Shown here: positions 9,455 to 16,570 of the stretch, piece by piece
Layout of the letters: each line of letters begins with the position of its first letter
Position numbering within the stretch: position 1 is the first letter of the stretch
Assembly: GCA_001556025.1 (NCBI GenBank)
Contig: LSIB01000044.1
Span: 1-64,000 of the forward strand
DNA: 64,000 nucleotides
Direction of reading: 5' to 3'
Source of the DNA: Rhizobiales bacterium CCH3-A5
GTDB lineage: Bacteria; Pseudomonadota; Alphaproteobacteria; Rhizobiales; Beijerinckiaceae
Program-made: the position numbers and the translations under genes
Notes under the pieces: generated by a model
Database searches by the model: none
The model's input: the letters and a program-made list of their open reading frames with translations, nothing else
What the model was told of the DNA's origin: nothing

Positions 9455-9480
9455 AACGTCACAGCTTTGCGCTTGGTTCC
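9455..9480 (-). promoter_or_regulatory. EcfG-type promoter of the single-domain response regulator (exact match)
   Basis: On the minus strand GGAAC is at 9480-9476, a 17-base spacer follows, and CGTT is at 9458-9455, leaving about 60 bases of leader before the ATG at 9388. A plus-strand GGAAC at 9533 in the same spacer has no -10. Confidence 0.7.
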
Positions 9481-9576
9481 CGAAATCACGCTTAATCGAC
9501 GTGCGATTTCGTCGCATTCGATTCAACTTGCAGGAACAAGGTTAGCGAAACGTGAGCCTGCGGGCTCGTTCGGCCG

Positions 9577-10110
9577 TTAACGCCGGCCCCGCGACGGCGC
9601 GAGCGTCAGCTCGAACCCGGTCACGCCCAGCGCCACATTGATCCCCCGCGAGGATTGCAGCGAGAGCGGCTGGAGCCTGACCTCGTTGTCGGCGCCGCCG
9701 ATCAGGGCCGTCGCGGCCGCCCCGGTGCCGACCGAGGCGCCCGCGCTCGCCCCGGCATAACGCCCGTTGAGCGCGCCGAGCGGCGCGCGGGCATAGGGCC
9801 CATAGACCCGCCAGGACATTGTGCTGCCGCGGATCGACCCAAGGTCAAGGCCGAAGCTGCGAACCGTGCCGACATAACGCTGCGTCGGTCCGCGCCGGGG
9901 CGTGAAGCGGCAATCCATCGAACGCTGCGAGGTCACCACCAAACCAATCGCGCTGCCGACGGCGCAACTGAGCCGACCGGCCGGTGCATCCGACTGCGCA
10001 TGGGCAACACCCGACATCAAGACGGCCGACGCGATGGAGAGCGCCACGAGACGTCCTTTGGCAAGGACACCTGCCTTGGTGATGACAGGTTGGATAGGCC
10101 GGTTCGACAT
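9577..10110 (-). CDS. DUF992 secreted protein
   Basis: Protein of 177 residues with a hydrophobic signal segment ending AHAQS (about residue 40), preceded by an unusually long charged N-terminus. The mature part follows the DUF992 pattern: GRLSCAVGSAIGLVV, then MDCRF, a conserved YVGTVRSFGLDLG block, and a glycine/alanine-rich stretch before the last beta strands. DUF992 proteins are small periplasmic or envelope proteins of Rhizobiales with no known function. A strong AGGAG precedes the ATG, and an exact EcfG promoter lies about 32 bases upstream, so it is probably a stress-induced envelope protein. Confidence 0.8.
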   Translation of the reverse strand: MSNRPIQPVITKAGVLAKGRLVALSIASAVLMSGVAHAQSDAPAGRLSCAVGSAIGLVVTSQRSMDCRFTPRRGPTQRYVGTVRSFGLDLGSIRGSTMSWRVYGPYARAPLGALNGRYAGASAGASVGTGAAATALIGGADNEVRLQPLSLQSSRGINVALGVTGFELTLAPSRGRR

Positions 10111-10141
10111 CGCAAATCTCCTGTCGTGGTAGCTTCCGGAA

Positions 10142-10166
10142 AACGCCGCAATCGCTCCACAGTTCC
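10142..10166 (-). promoter_or_regulatory. EcfG-type promoter of the DUF992 gene (exact match)
   Basis: Minus-strand GGAAC at 10166-10162, 16-base spacer, CGTT at 10145-10142. It lies back to back with the plus-strand promoter at 10178. Confidence 0.72.
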
Positions 10167-10177
10167 TGTCTTAACTC

Positions 10178-10202
10178 GGAACCTGACCGGATATGTGGCG
10201 TT
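10178..10202 (+). promoter_or_regulatory. EcfG-type promoter of a small hypothetical gene (exact match)
   Basis: GGAAC 10178-10182, 16 bases, CGTT 10199-10202. It ends 31 bases before the ATG at 10234 and is the main support for that small gene. Confidence 0.65.
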
Positions 10203-10233
10203 GCTGATCAAAAATCCGGGTGGAAGGCCGATA

Positions 10234-10482
10234 ATGCTCGTTATGCGCAGTCGAGATCGTGATTCTCGGCATCAGTATGGCCAATGTCGGGTTCATTCCG
10301 CGCTCCTGTCGGGCGGCGAGAACGCAAACATTGCGCGCCGACTCTGGGAACTGGAGGCGCTGATCGCGGCCGGCTGCGACCTGACCAAGGCGTTGACCGT
10401 GATCTCCGCCCGCTGGAATTCCTCCGTCGGAGAGGGTGTACGCCCCGCGATCCCCGAAATGCATAGGCCCAACCTGTCATAA
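10234..10482 (+). CDS. Small hypothetical protein, probably stress-induced
   Basis: Frame of 82 residues that matches no family I recognise. The N-terminus is basic (RSRDRDSRHQ) and is followed by a likely helical stretch around NIARRLWELEALIAAG and a WNSS segment; there is no signal peptide or membrane helix. The start is supported by GGAAGG six bases upstream and by an exact EcfG promoter 31 bases before the ATG. A competing minus-strand frame (10171-10464) lacks such signals. The frame is open upstream to 9655, antisense to the DUF992 gene, so this could still be chance. Transcription data would settle it. Confidence 0.5.
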   Translation: MLVMRSRDRDSRHQYGQCRVHSALLSGGENANIARRLWELEALIAAGCDLTKALTVISARWNSSVGEGVRPAIPEMHRPNLS

Positions 10483-10495
10483 GGCTGCATCGCCA

Positions 10496-11395
10496 TCACT
10501 GGCAGAACCGGCTGGCGCCGGAGCGTCGCGCCTGGATGTCGAGATGCAGATGGTTGGCATGGGCCGCATCGGAGCCTGGTCCTAGGACCGTCATGAAGGC
10601 CCCGCAGGCCGATTGTCTGACGGCCTCAATGAAGGAGAACTGCTGCGGCCCCGCCGGACGTTCGACGCTGATGGTGGTTGTTTTTCCGCCGTCGTCCGAA
10701 GTCGCCGCGCCTCTTGCCTTGCTCGCGGCTTCGGGACGCTCCGCGACCTGCAGCACGAAGCTGAAGATGTCGAGCGCACGTCCGGTCGCATGTTCGCTGA
10801 GCGGGCCGGCTTTCGACCGGTTGCGCCGCCGGCATTCATGTCCGCCACCGACGTGCAATCGCGTGACGCGCTGCGAGAAATGCCCCTTGGCCAAAGGCTG
10901 CAATCCGGTCTGCGCCCAGCGCGCCAGTGCTGCGGCAAGCTCGCAGGCCATGGTCGCGGGCGGGTCGAGCGCAAGCGTGTTAGACGCTTCGCCCTGTCGC
11001 AGTGTCAGCCTGCGGACGAGAACGGGCTCGTCGACATGGCAACCCGCCTCTATCCCGGCATGCAACTTCGCTGGATCGATCGGCGAGATGCCGTCGCCAT
11101 GGCTCGCTGAGAGACCGACCGTGCATGACAGCGAAACAGGCGGCGGCGGCATCGCGCTCTCGATCGCGCCGCCATCCTTGGCCGCTCCGACCGGAGCGGT
11201 TTTCGGCTCCGCTGCGGATGGCGCGACAGAGGCTGTTGGTTCGACAGCTTTGCTGCGCGAAGGAAGGCTGGCCGGGCGGCGTGGCGGCATCGGCGTTGGT
11301 TCAGCGACAACCGCGTCCGCGCGAGCGCCCTGAGCGGCAGCCGGAAGCGGCAGCGCGATCATCACAGCCGCCAGACAGCGGCAGAACCGCCTCAC
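10496..11395 (-). CDS. Extensin-like family secreted protein
   Basis: Protein of 299 residues from a GTG start, with a signal peptide ending near PAAAQG (about residue 22). A proline/alanine-rich low-complexity linker (about 25-85) leads to the extensin-like C-terminal domain (about 90-299). Motifs include the paired Cys SLSCTVG and GCHVDE, the basic ECRRRNRSKAG, SEHATGRALDI and ANHLHLDIQ. The SEHxxGRALD and HxHxD motifs resemble the zinc-binding motifs of LAS/D-Ala-D-Ala peptidases, so a cell-wall peptidase-like role is plausible, but family members are uncharacterised. It ends 14 bases from the small plus-strand gene. No EcfG promoter was seen upstream. Confidence 0.8.
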   Translation of the reverse strand: MRRFCRCLAAVMIALPLPAAAQGARADAVVAEPTPMPPRRPASLPSRSKAVEPTASVAPSAAEPKTAPVGAAKDGGAIESAMPPPPVSLSCTVGLSASHGDGISPIDPAKLHAGIEAGCHVDEPVLVRRLTLRQGEASNTLALDPPATMACELAAALARWAQTGLQPLAKGHFSQRVTRLHVGGGHECRRRNRSKAGPLSEHATGRALDIFSFVLQVAERPEAASKARGAATSDDGGKTTTISVERPAGPQQFSFIEAVRQSACGAFMTVLGPGSDAAHANHLHLDIQARRSGASRFCQ

Positions 11396-11419
11396 GCGTC
11401 CCGTCCGCCCGGCACCGGC

Positions 11420-11584
11420 TCAGCCGTCCAGAGCGGATGCGCCGGCAACTGCCGCGGTGGCTGTCGCGGCCAAAGCCAGCGACAGCGCTTCGCCCGCCAG
11501 AACGTCGCTGGGAACGAGCCCGCCGAACAGGGCGGTCGCGATCGATGCACCGGCGACAACAGTCGCCACGAACGTCATCACCAT
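11420..11584 (-). CDS. 54-residue small hydrophobic protein
   Basis: A very short gene of 54 codons plus TGA. The product starts MVMTFVATVV, is strongly hydrophobic over about residues 3-24 (ASIATALFGGLVP), and has a second alanine-rich hydrophobic half ending in ALDG. It is probably a small inner-membrane protein with one or two helices. The ribosome site AGAGGAG is well placed, eight bases before the ATG. A near-consensus EcfG promoter lies 52 bases upstream, between this gene and the phyR terminator. It resembles no family I can name. Its position inside the GSR locus and its promoter suggest a stress role. Start alternatives at codon 3 cannot be excluded. Confidence 0.65.
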   Translation of the reverse strand: MVMTFVATVVAGASIATALFGGLVPSDVLAGEALSLALAATATAAVAGASALDG

Positions 11585-11635
11585 GGGTGTTGCTCCTCTG
11601 CAAGACGTGTCCGCCGCCCCCGAACCTCCTGCTCA

Positions 11636-11660
11636 AACATCATCGGCGCGCGATTGTTCC
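11636..11660 (-). promoter_or_regulatory. EcfG-type promoter of the 54-residue protein gene (near match)
   Basis: Minus-strand GGAAC at 11660-11656, 16-base spacer, TGTT at 11639-11636; only the first -10 base departs from cGTT. It lies between the phyR terminator and the small gene, so it can serve only that gene. Confidence 0.6.
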
Positions 11661-11675
11661 CGGTCGCGCAGACGT

Positions 11676-11712
11676 GAAAACGCCCGCGACGCGGGACGCG
11701 TCGCGGGCCTTT
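11676..11712 (-). terminator. Rho-independent terminator of phyR
   Basis: Perfect 11-bp stem: GCCCGCGACGC at 11682-11692 pairs with 11698-11708 around a 5-base loop, followed on the minus strand by a TTTT run at 11680-11677. It begins 20 bases after the phyR stop. Confidence 0.8.
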
Positions 11713-11731
11713 GAAGACGCGTTTCGTGGCG

Positions 11732-12529
11732 TCAGGCGGCCTTGCGGCCGGCGCGCCGGTCGAAGAACAGCGCCTGGCTGATCGCGGCCTTCACGGCCTC
11801 GGGCTGGAACGGCTTGGTGATCAGGAAGGCAGGCTCCGGCCGGTCGCCAGTGAGCAGGCGCTCGGGATAGGCGGTAATGAAAATCACCGGCACGTCGATC
11901 GAGGCCAGGATCTCGTTGACGGCGTCGAGGCCCGAGCTGCCGTCGGCGAGCTGGATATCGGCCAGAACGAGGCCAGGCCGCTTCTTTGCCACGAGCGCGA
12001 TCGCCTCGCGATGGGTGCGTGCGACGCCGGTGACGGTGTGTCCAAGTTCCTCGACCATGGTCTCGATGTCGAGCGCGATGATCGGCTCGTCCTCGATGAT
12101 CAGGACGTCCGTCGCAACCTGTTCGGCGATCTCCTGACCGGCGGTCTGGACGAGGCCGGCGGCTTCCGAAGGGCTGACATCCATGATCTGCGCCACCTCC
12201 TCGATCGAAAATCCCTCGACGGTGCGCAGCAGGAAGGCCTGTCGCGGCCGGGGCGTCAGCGCTTCGAGATTGCGCTCGGCCGAGGACCGGTCAAGCTCGC
12301 CCTGGCCGCCCGGTGCGACGTTGAGGCCGACCGACGACCAGAGCTTCAGGAATATGCTGTAGAGGCCGACACGCGGATTGAGATCGCGCGGAAACGATGA
12401 CGGATCGAGAATCAGCGCTTCCAGCATGGCGACGACATAGGCGTCGCCGCCGGCCTGCGTGCCGCTGAGGGCGCGTGCGAACCGGCGCAAATATGGCAAA
12501 TGGGGCGCAATTTCTTTGGCGATCGACAT
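11732..12529 (-). CDS. phyR: General stress response regulator PhyR (anti-anti-sigma factor)
   Basis: Hybrid protein of 265 residues. The N-terminal half (1-135) mimics an ECF sigma factor, with sigma2-like (LPYLRRFARALSGTQAGGDA) and sigma4-like (LTPRPRQAFLLRTVEGFSIEEVA) regions but no DNA-binding use. The C-terminal receiver (about 141-255) has IIEDEP, phosphoacceptor D191 in VLADIQLADG, T219 and K239. When phosphorylated, PhyR binds NepR through the sigma-like domain and frees EcfG. The frame extends upstream to 12601; the ATG at 12529 is chosen because AGAGGA precedes it and the protein then begins like known PhyR. It is divergent from nepR-ecfG, sharing the palindromic EcfG promoter, and closed by a strong terminator. 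Confidence 0.97.
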   Translation of the reverse strand: MSIAKEIAPHLPYLRRFARALSGTQAGGDAYVVAMLEALILDPSSFPRDLNPRVGLYSIFLKLWSSVGLNVAPGGQGELDRSSAERNLEALTPRPRQAFLLRTVEGFSIEEVAQIMDVSPSEAAGLVQTAGQEIAEQVATDVLIIEDEPIIALDIETMVEELGHTVTGVARTHREAIALVAKKRPGLVLADIQLADGSSGLDAVNEILASIDVPVIFITAYPERLLTGDRPEPAFLITKPFQPEAVKAAISQALFFDRRAGRKAA

Positions 12530-12608
12530 ATAACCGTCCTCTGTCACGTGCGCGGAAATGAGCACCGGCCGTGGCCCGCTGACAAGCGATTTATTTTCCA
12601 TTTTCGCG

Positions 12609-12635
12609 GGAACCTTTGCCCGAACCGACAGTTCC
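12609..12635. promoter_or_regulatory. Palindromic bidirectional EcfG promoter between phyR and nepR
   Basis: GGAAC (12609-12613), 17 bases, GTTCC (12631-12635). Because GTTCC is the reverse complement of GGAAC, each strand reads GGAAC-N16-xGTT (aGTT on plus, gGTT on minus). The -35 of one promoter covers the -10 of the other. It lies 80 bases from the phyR ATG and 131 bases from the nepR ATG. The two transcripts would exclude each other on one DNA molecule. Confidence 0.7.
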
Positions 12636-12765
12636 TGTGCCGTATGAGTGCATGCTTTATGAGTGGCGGACCATCGGCGGGGCGATCGCCCGTCGGCGTG
12701 CGTTGAAGATGATCATGGGTGCGACCTGCTGGAAAAGCGGGCGCGCCTCGGGCGCGAGGGCAATG

Positions 12766-12987
12766 ATGAGCACAATCGAGACAGGAATGGCCGATCAGGC
12801 CGGGGGGCCGGACGAGGCCGAGGTATTTCTGGATCCCAGGGTCCAGGAATCGATCGGCCGGTCGCTGAAGGCGCATTACGACGACATCGTCAACGCGCCG
12901 GTGCCCGACAAGTTTCTGGTGCTGCTCGCGCAACTCGAAGCGCAGGAAAACCGCGCAGCCGGGGACTCCGCCGATGAGCGCCACTGA
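12766..12987 (+). CDS. nepR: Anti-sigma factor NepR
   Basis: Small protein of 73 residues that holds EcfG inactive until phosphorylated PhyR takes it away. The conserved NepR core is visible: IGRSLKAHYDDIVNAPVPDKF, a first helix, the invariant PVP turn, then the second helix LVLLAQLE, flanked by a disordered acidic N-terminus and a short tail. The open frame runs back to 12616. The ATG at 12766 is preferred for its GAGGG site; ATGs at 12763 and 12787 are alternatives. The last 14 bases overlap ecfG, so the two are translationally coupled, the usual arrangement. Confidence 0.92.
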   Translation: MSTIETGMADQAGGPDEAEVFLDPRVQESIGRSLKAHYDDIVNAPVPDKFLVLLAQLEAQENRAAGDSADERH

Positions 12988-13534
12988 GTTCAAGGACGGG
13001 CTGATCAAGGAGATCCCGAACCTGCGCGCATTCGCGGCATCGCTTTCGGGCTCAATGCAGCTTGCCGACGATCTGGTTCAGGACACCCTGCTCAAGGCCT
13101 GGGGCAATTCGGAGAAGTTCGAGCCCGGCACCAGCCTGCGCGCCTGGCTCTTCACAATCCTGCGCAACACCTACTACTCTCTCTACCGCAAGCGCGGGCG
13201 CGAGGTGCAGGACAGCGAGGGCACCTATGCCGAGCGTCTCGCGGTGCGCGGCAATCAGGAGAGCCATCTCGACCTCGCCGATTTCCGCAAGGCGCTGGCG
13301 AAGCTGCCGGAGGAGCAGCGCGAGGTTCTGATCATGGTCGGCGCGACCGGTCTGTCCTATGAAGAGACCGCCGAAATCTGCGGTGTCGCCATCGGCACGA
13401 TCAAGAGCCGCGTGAACCGCGCCCGCACAAAGCTCGCCGAGCTTCTCTCCATCGGTGGTCTTGACGATCTCGGGCCCGACCGGCAAAGCGCCGCCGCGTT
13501 GCAGCGCGCCGGCTCGGAGATCGTCAACATCTGA
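12974..13534 (+). CDS. ecfG: ECF sigma factor EcfG (general stress response)
   Basis: ECF15-group sigma factor of 186 residues. Region 2 (about 10-80) contains LRAFAASLSGSMQLADDLVQ, DTLLKAW and the FTILRNTYYSLYRK helix. Region 4 (about 105-165) has LPEEQREVLIMVGATGLSYEE and the recognition helix GTIKSRVNRARTKLAE. It directs RNA polymerase to GGAAC-N16/17-cGTT promoters, of which this window has many. The ATG lies inside nepR (14-base overlap). A divergent palindromic promoter upstream lets it activate itself and phyR. The C-terminal 20 residues are extra and unstructured-looking. Confidence 0.96.
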   Translation: MSATEFKDGLIKEIPNLRAFAASLSGSMQLADDLVQDTLLKAWGNSEKFEPGTSLRAWLFTILRNTYYSLYRKRGREVQDSEGTYAERLAVRGNQESHLDLADFRKALAKLPEEQREVLIMVGATGLSYEETAEICGVAIGTIKSRVNRARTKLAELLSIGGLDDLGPDRQSAAALQRAGSEIVNI

Positions 13535-13550
13535 TGCGCATGATCACAGG

Positions 13551-15188
13551 ATGAGACTGACGCGCTTCAGCACGGTGAGGGGGCGGTTGCTGGCGCTTCT
13601 CGTCGCGATCGCTCTTCCGATCGCCTGCCTGACCGCGATCGCGGCCTTCACCACCTATCGCACGGTCAATGCGGCCATCGCCCTCTCGCAGGCGCGCGCC
13701 GCCGATGATTTCGCGGTGCGCACCCGGCTTTGGTATCGCGGCGCATTGCGCACCCTGCTGGCCTCGGCCGCCGCCATCCGGGAGGGCGAAGGCCTGTCCG
13801 CTGACTGCGCGGCGACGGCGCGCACCGTGCTCGACAGCATCAGGGGCTTCGAGGCGGTGCTGCTGACCGTGCCCGACGGGACCTGCGCGGCGTCGAAGGT
13901 GGCAGGGGTGAGCCCGGCCGATCTTGCGAGGACGGCGGGCGAGCTTCAGACGATGCCGCCGATCGCGGCGTGGGGCGGGGCCGAATCCGCCGATGTCCGC
14001 TATGGCCAAGCCGTGATCGGCGGGACTTCCTATCTCGTTGTCAGCGCCCGCGCCGCAAATGGCGCGGGTGGCCTTTTCGCGATCGATCCCGCCTTGCTCG
14101 ACCAGGTCTATGATTTCGGATCGGCAGGCGAGGGGATGCACGTCGCGCTCGTCTCGCGCTCCGGAAACATCGTCGTCGCGCGCGGTTCCGGTGAAGCGGA
14201 TGCGTCATGGCTGCCGTCTCGGACGCGGGTTCCCGACCAGCAGATGCAATGGTCGGCGCCCAGCCGCTCGGGCGAAACACGCGCCTATGTCGCCCGTATG
14301 GTCGCCGACCCCGATCTTTATGTCATCGCCTCCTTCGACGGCGCGCCGGAGCGAGCCGCCTATATCCAGTTCCTGACGCTGCTGATCGCGCCGCTGCTGA
14401 CACTTGGCCTGCTCTGCCTGGTCTATCTGCGGGCGATCGACCAGCATTGCGTGCGCTGGTTGCGCGGCATCGAGGCGGCCGCGCGGGCGCGTTCGACGCT
14501 GAGCAGCGCGCGGGCAGTCGTCGCCGACGACATGCCGTCCGACATCCGCAGCGTGGCCGAAGCCTTTAACGGCATGGTCGATGAGCAGGAGGTTCGCCAG
14601 CGCAAGCTCCAGACCGCGCTCGACGACAACCGCTTCCTCGTCCGCGAGCTGCACCACCGGGTCAAGAACAGCCTGCAGGTGGTGCAGAGCTATATCGGCC
14701 TGACCAAGCGCGACTATCGCGGCGAGGCGAGGCTGGCGCTGTCGGACGCTGAATGCCGCGTCCATGTCCTGTCGGCCGCCTATCGCTTCACCCTGGCCGA
14801 TGGCGAGATGCAGCCGGTCCGTGTCGATCTGTTCCTCGATGACGTCGTGACCATGATTTCGAACCTGCTGCGCAATCGCGACCAGTGGATTTCGAGCACG
14901 CTGGACACGCAGGCCGTGCTGTCGGTCGATCGCATCATCCCGCTCGGCTTTCTGATCGTCGATGTCGTCTCGCGCGCATTGCGCGACACGCCCAATGTCA
15001 GCATCACCGTCTCGGCGCGCGGGCATGACGATGGCAGCATCGAGATCGCGATCGCAGCCGATCGCGATCTGCCGCACAGCGAACCGCCGAAGCTCTTCGC
15101 CGGGCTGATCGCGCAGATTGAGGCGGTGCAGACGGTGGCGCCGGAGGGCAAGGCGCTCGGTGCCTGGCGTATCGGCGTCGCAAGCTGA
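13551..15188 (+). CDS. Degenerate HisKA_2 sensor protein beside ecfG (PhyP/PhyK-like)
   Basis: Membrane protein of 545 residues. It has transmembrane helix 1 (about 12-35), a large periplasmic sensor region (about 36-275, with few Cys), helix 2 (about 280-302), a linker and a HisKA_2 domain with RELHHRVKNSLQVVQSY (HH at 368-369). The ATP-binding part is eroded: where the N box should read NELVTNA it reads IVDVVSRA, and no DxGxG (G1) or glycine-rich G2 motif follows. It is therefore probably not an active kinase. In sphingomonads a kinase-like protein encoded in the GSR locus, PhyP, acts as a PhyR phosphatase; a similar role is inferred here. It starts 16 bases after ecfG, in the same operon. 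Confidence 0.85.
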   Translation: MRLTRFSTVRGRLLALLVAIALPIACLTAIAAFTTYRTVNAAIALSQARAADDFAVRTRLWYRGALRTLLASAAAIREGEGLSADCAATARTVLDSIRGFEAVLLTVPDGTCAASKVAGVSPADLARTAGELQTMPPIAAWGGAESADVRYGQAVIGGTSYLVVSARAANGAGGLFAIDPALLDQVYDFGSAGEGMHVALVSRSGNIVVARGSGEADASWLPSRTRVPDQQMQWSAPSRSGETRAYVARMVADPDLYVIASFDGAPERAAYIQFLTLLIAPLLTLGLLCLVYLRAIDQHCVRWLRGIEAAARARSTLSSARAVVADDMPSDIRSVAEAFNGMVDEQEVRQRKLQTALDDNRFLVRELHHRVKNSLQVVQSYIGLTKRDYRGEARLALSDAECRVHVLSAAYRFTLADGEMQPVRVDLFLDDVVTMISNLLRNRDQWISSTLDTQAVLSVDRIIPLGFLIVDVVSRALRDTPNVSITVSARGHDDGSIEIAIAADRDLPHSEPPKLFAGLIAQIEAVQTVAPEGKALGAWRIGVAS

Positions 15189-15198
15189 GTACAGGGCT

Positions 15199-16077
15199 TC
15201 AGGCGGGCGCGTCGATCATCTCGATCGAGACGCCGACGCTGAGGCCCAGGAACGAGCCGGTCAGCCCTGTGAAACTGCCCGAGACAGGCGAGGCGTCCTC
15301 GGGCACGCGCGCCACGGCGACACGCAGCAACTGGCGGTCGGCGACCAGGTCGTTGGTCGGATCGAACTCGACCCATCCATCCCCTGGAATGAAGACGTCG
15401 GCCCAAGCATGCGTCAGCCCCACAGCCGAGACCAGCCCGGCAGCGTCCGGGGAGCGATCATGGATGTAGCCGGTGACGAAACGCGCCGCGAAGCCCATCC
15501 GTCGCGCCAGTTCGATGAAAAGCCACGCATAGTCCCGGCAGGAGCCGGCGGCCTGCCTGATCGTGTCGGCGGGATGTTGCGTGCCCTCGTCATAGCGCAA
15601 CGCATAGCTCAGGCTGGTGTAGATCCCATGTGCCAGGTCGCGCAGAAGATGACCTGAACCCTGTCCGATGCGCGCGCGAAAATCCGCCAGCCATTGGTCG
15701 AGAACCCCGTCGGGATCGGCGGCGGCGAGGTCGAGATAAGGCTGCAGCACGGCGCGCTCCGCCTCGCTGTAAACGACGCCGGTGATCGCGCCTGTCGTTT
15801 CGATCTCGGTCCGCGGCAGGGCCGAGCCGAAACGCTGGATGACCAGTTCACTGACGATGTCGAGCTTGTTGGCGACACCTGCGAAATTCGCGATCGCGAC
15901 GGAGTTGCCATAGGCGTCGTGCATCCAACGCAGCCGCGCCTGCGGCGAGATTGTCAGCGCCGTATCGACGACGCGCAGATCGAAGGAATCGCGCGGCCGC
16001 AGCATCAGCCGGTGCGGCCCGAACTGGACCGGGCCGGCATAGCTGTAGGTCGTCGCATGGCGGATGCGCAGATACAT
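15199..16077 (-). CDS. Transglutaminase-like cysteine protease family protein
   Basis: Cytoplasmic protein of 292 residues. The N-terminal beta domain (about 1-120) starts MYLRIRHATTYSYAGPVQFG, the usual opening of bacterial transglutaminase-like proteins. The catalytic core follows, with Cys in GSCRDYAWLFIELARRMGF, His in LTHAWADVFIPG and Asp in GWVEFDPTND, an intact triad. Substrates for this group are unknown; proteolysis or amide exchange on peptides is likely. The frame is open back to 16143, but the ATG at 16077 has a GAGGA site. It is convergent with the stress-locus kinase (10-base gap), and a terminator separates it from the gene upstream. Confidence 0.85.
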   Translation of the reverse strand: MYLRIRHATTYSYAGPVQFGPHRLMLRPRDSFDLRVVDTALTISPQARLRWMHDAYGNSVAIANFAGVANKLDIVSELVIQRFGSALPRTEIETTGAITGVVYSEAERAVLQPYLDLAAADPDGVLDQWLADFRARIGQGSGHLLRDLAHGIYTSLSYALRYDEGTQHPADTIRQAAGSCRDYAWLFIELARRMGFAARFVTGYIHDRSPDAAGLVSAVGLTHAWADVFIPGDGWVEFDPTNDLVADRQLLRVAVARVPEDASPVSGSFTGLTGSFLGLSVGVSIEMIDAPA

Positions 16078-16132
16078 TGTGGTCCTCGGGAAACGGATCG
16101 CGTCCGCTAATGTGGAATGCCGGTATGACAGG

Positions 16133-16163
16133 CCAAAAAACAAGCCGCCCGAAGGCGGCTTTT
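16133..16163 (-). terminator. Rho-independent terminator of the 92-residue protein gene
   Basis: AAGCCGCC (16142-16149), loop of 4, GGCGGCTT (16154-16161). On the minus strand the hairpin is followed by GTTTTTT (16141-16135). It lies about 75 bases after the stop at 16239 and before the transglutaminase start. Confidence 0.8.
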
Positions 16164-16238
16164 AGAAGTGTCGCGCGAGGGAGCGCTGGAGTCTGAACGC
16201 CGGAAACTCCGATGGGTTCCAGCCGCGCTCAAAAAATC

Positions 16239-16517
16239 TCAGCGCATGACATTGTCTGACGAGACGGTCAGGCGCGCCTGCTGAGAACTCGGAATGGCGC
16301 GCTTGACGCTGGTCACGGTGCGCTGTCCCGGGTTGACGGCCGCGAACTGCGCATCCGTCGGGATGTTGCGTTCGATCTTTGCCTGCTCGACCGTGGTGGA
16401 GCTCTGATCGGCGGGAACCTGGAGGCCGGCGCCCAAGGTCAGCGTCGCGACAGCGATGCCCATGAAGCCGAAGAAAAGGGTGGCGCGCTTGATGGGGGCA
16501 AGGCTGTTGGTCAACAT
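16239..16517 (-). CDS. Small hypothetical protein with one N-terminal membrane helix
   Basis: Protein of 92 residues. A basic start (LAPIKRATLF) leads into a hydrophobic segment (about 14-34, FFGFMGIAVATLTLGAGL), then a polar region with repeated Thr/Ser/Gln ending SSDNVMR. It could be an anchored or secreted envelope protein. No family is recognised. The frame extends back to 16562, but the ATG at 16517 carries a GGGAGA site and starts immediately before the helix. It has an exact EcfG promoter upstream and its own terminator, so it is a complete one-gene stress transcription unit. Confidence 0.7.
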   Translation of the reverse strand: MLTNSLAPIKRATLFFGFMGIAVATLTLGAGLQVPADQSSTTVEQAKIERNIPTDAQFAAVNPGQRTVTSVKRAIPSSQQARLTVSSDNVMR

Positions 16518-16570
16518 CTGTCTCTCCCGTCGCCGTGACCGGCCGCCAAAGGCCGGTTTCATGGGGAGTT

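Noticed and set aside
9533..9560. Plus-strand GGAAC in the response-regulator spacer
   Set aside because: No GTT at 16 or 17 bases and no plus-strand gene follows.
10171..10464. Minus-strand 97-codon frame opposite the small gene at 10234
   Set aside because: No ribosome site and no promoter; the plus-strand frame has both.
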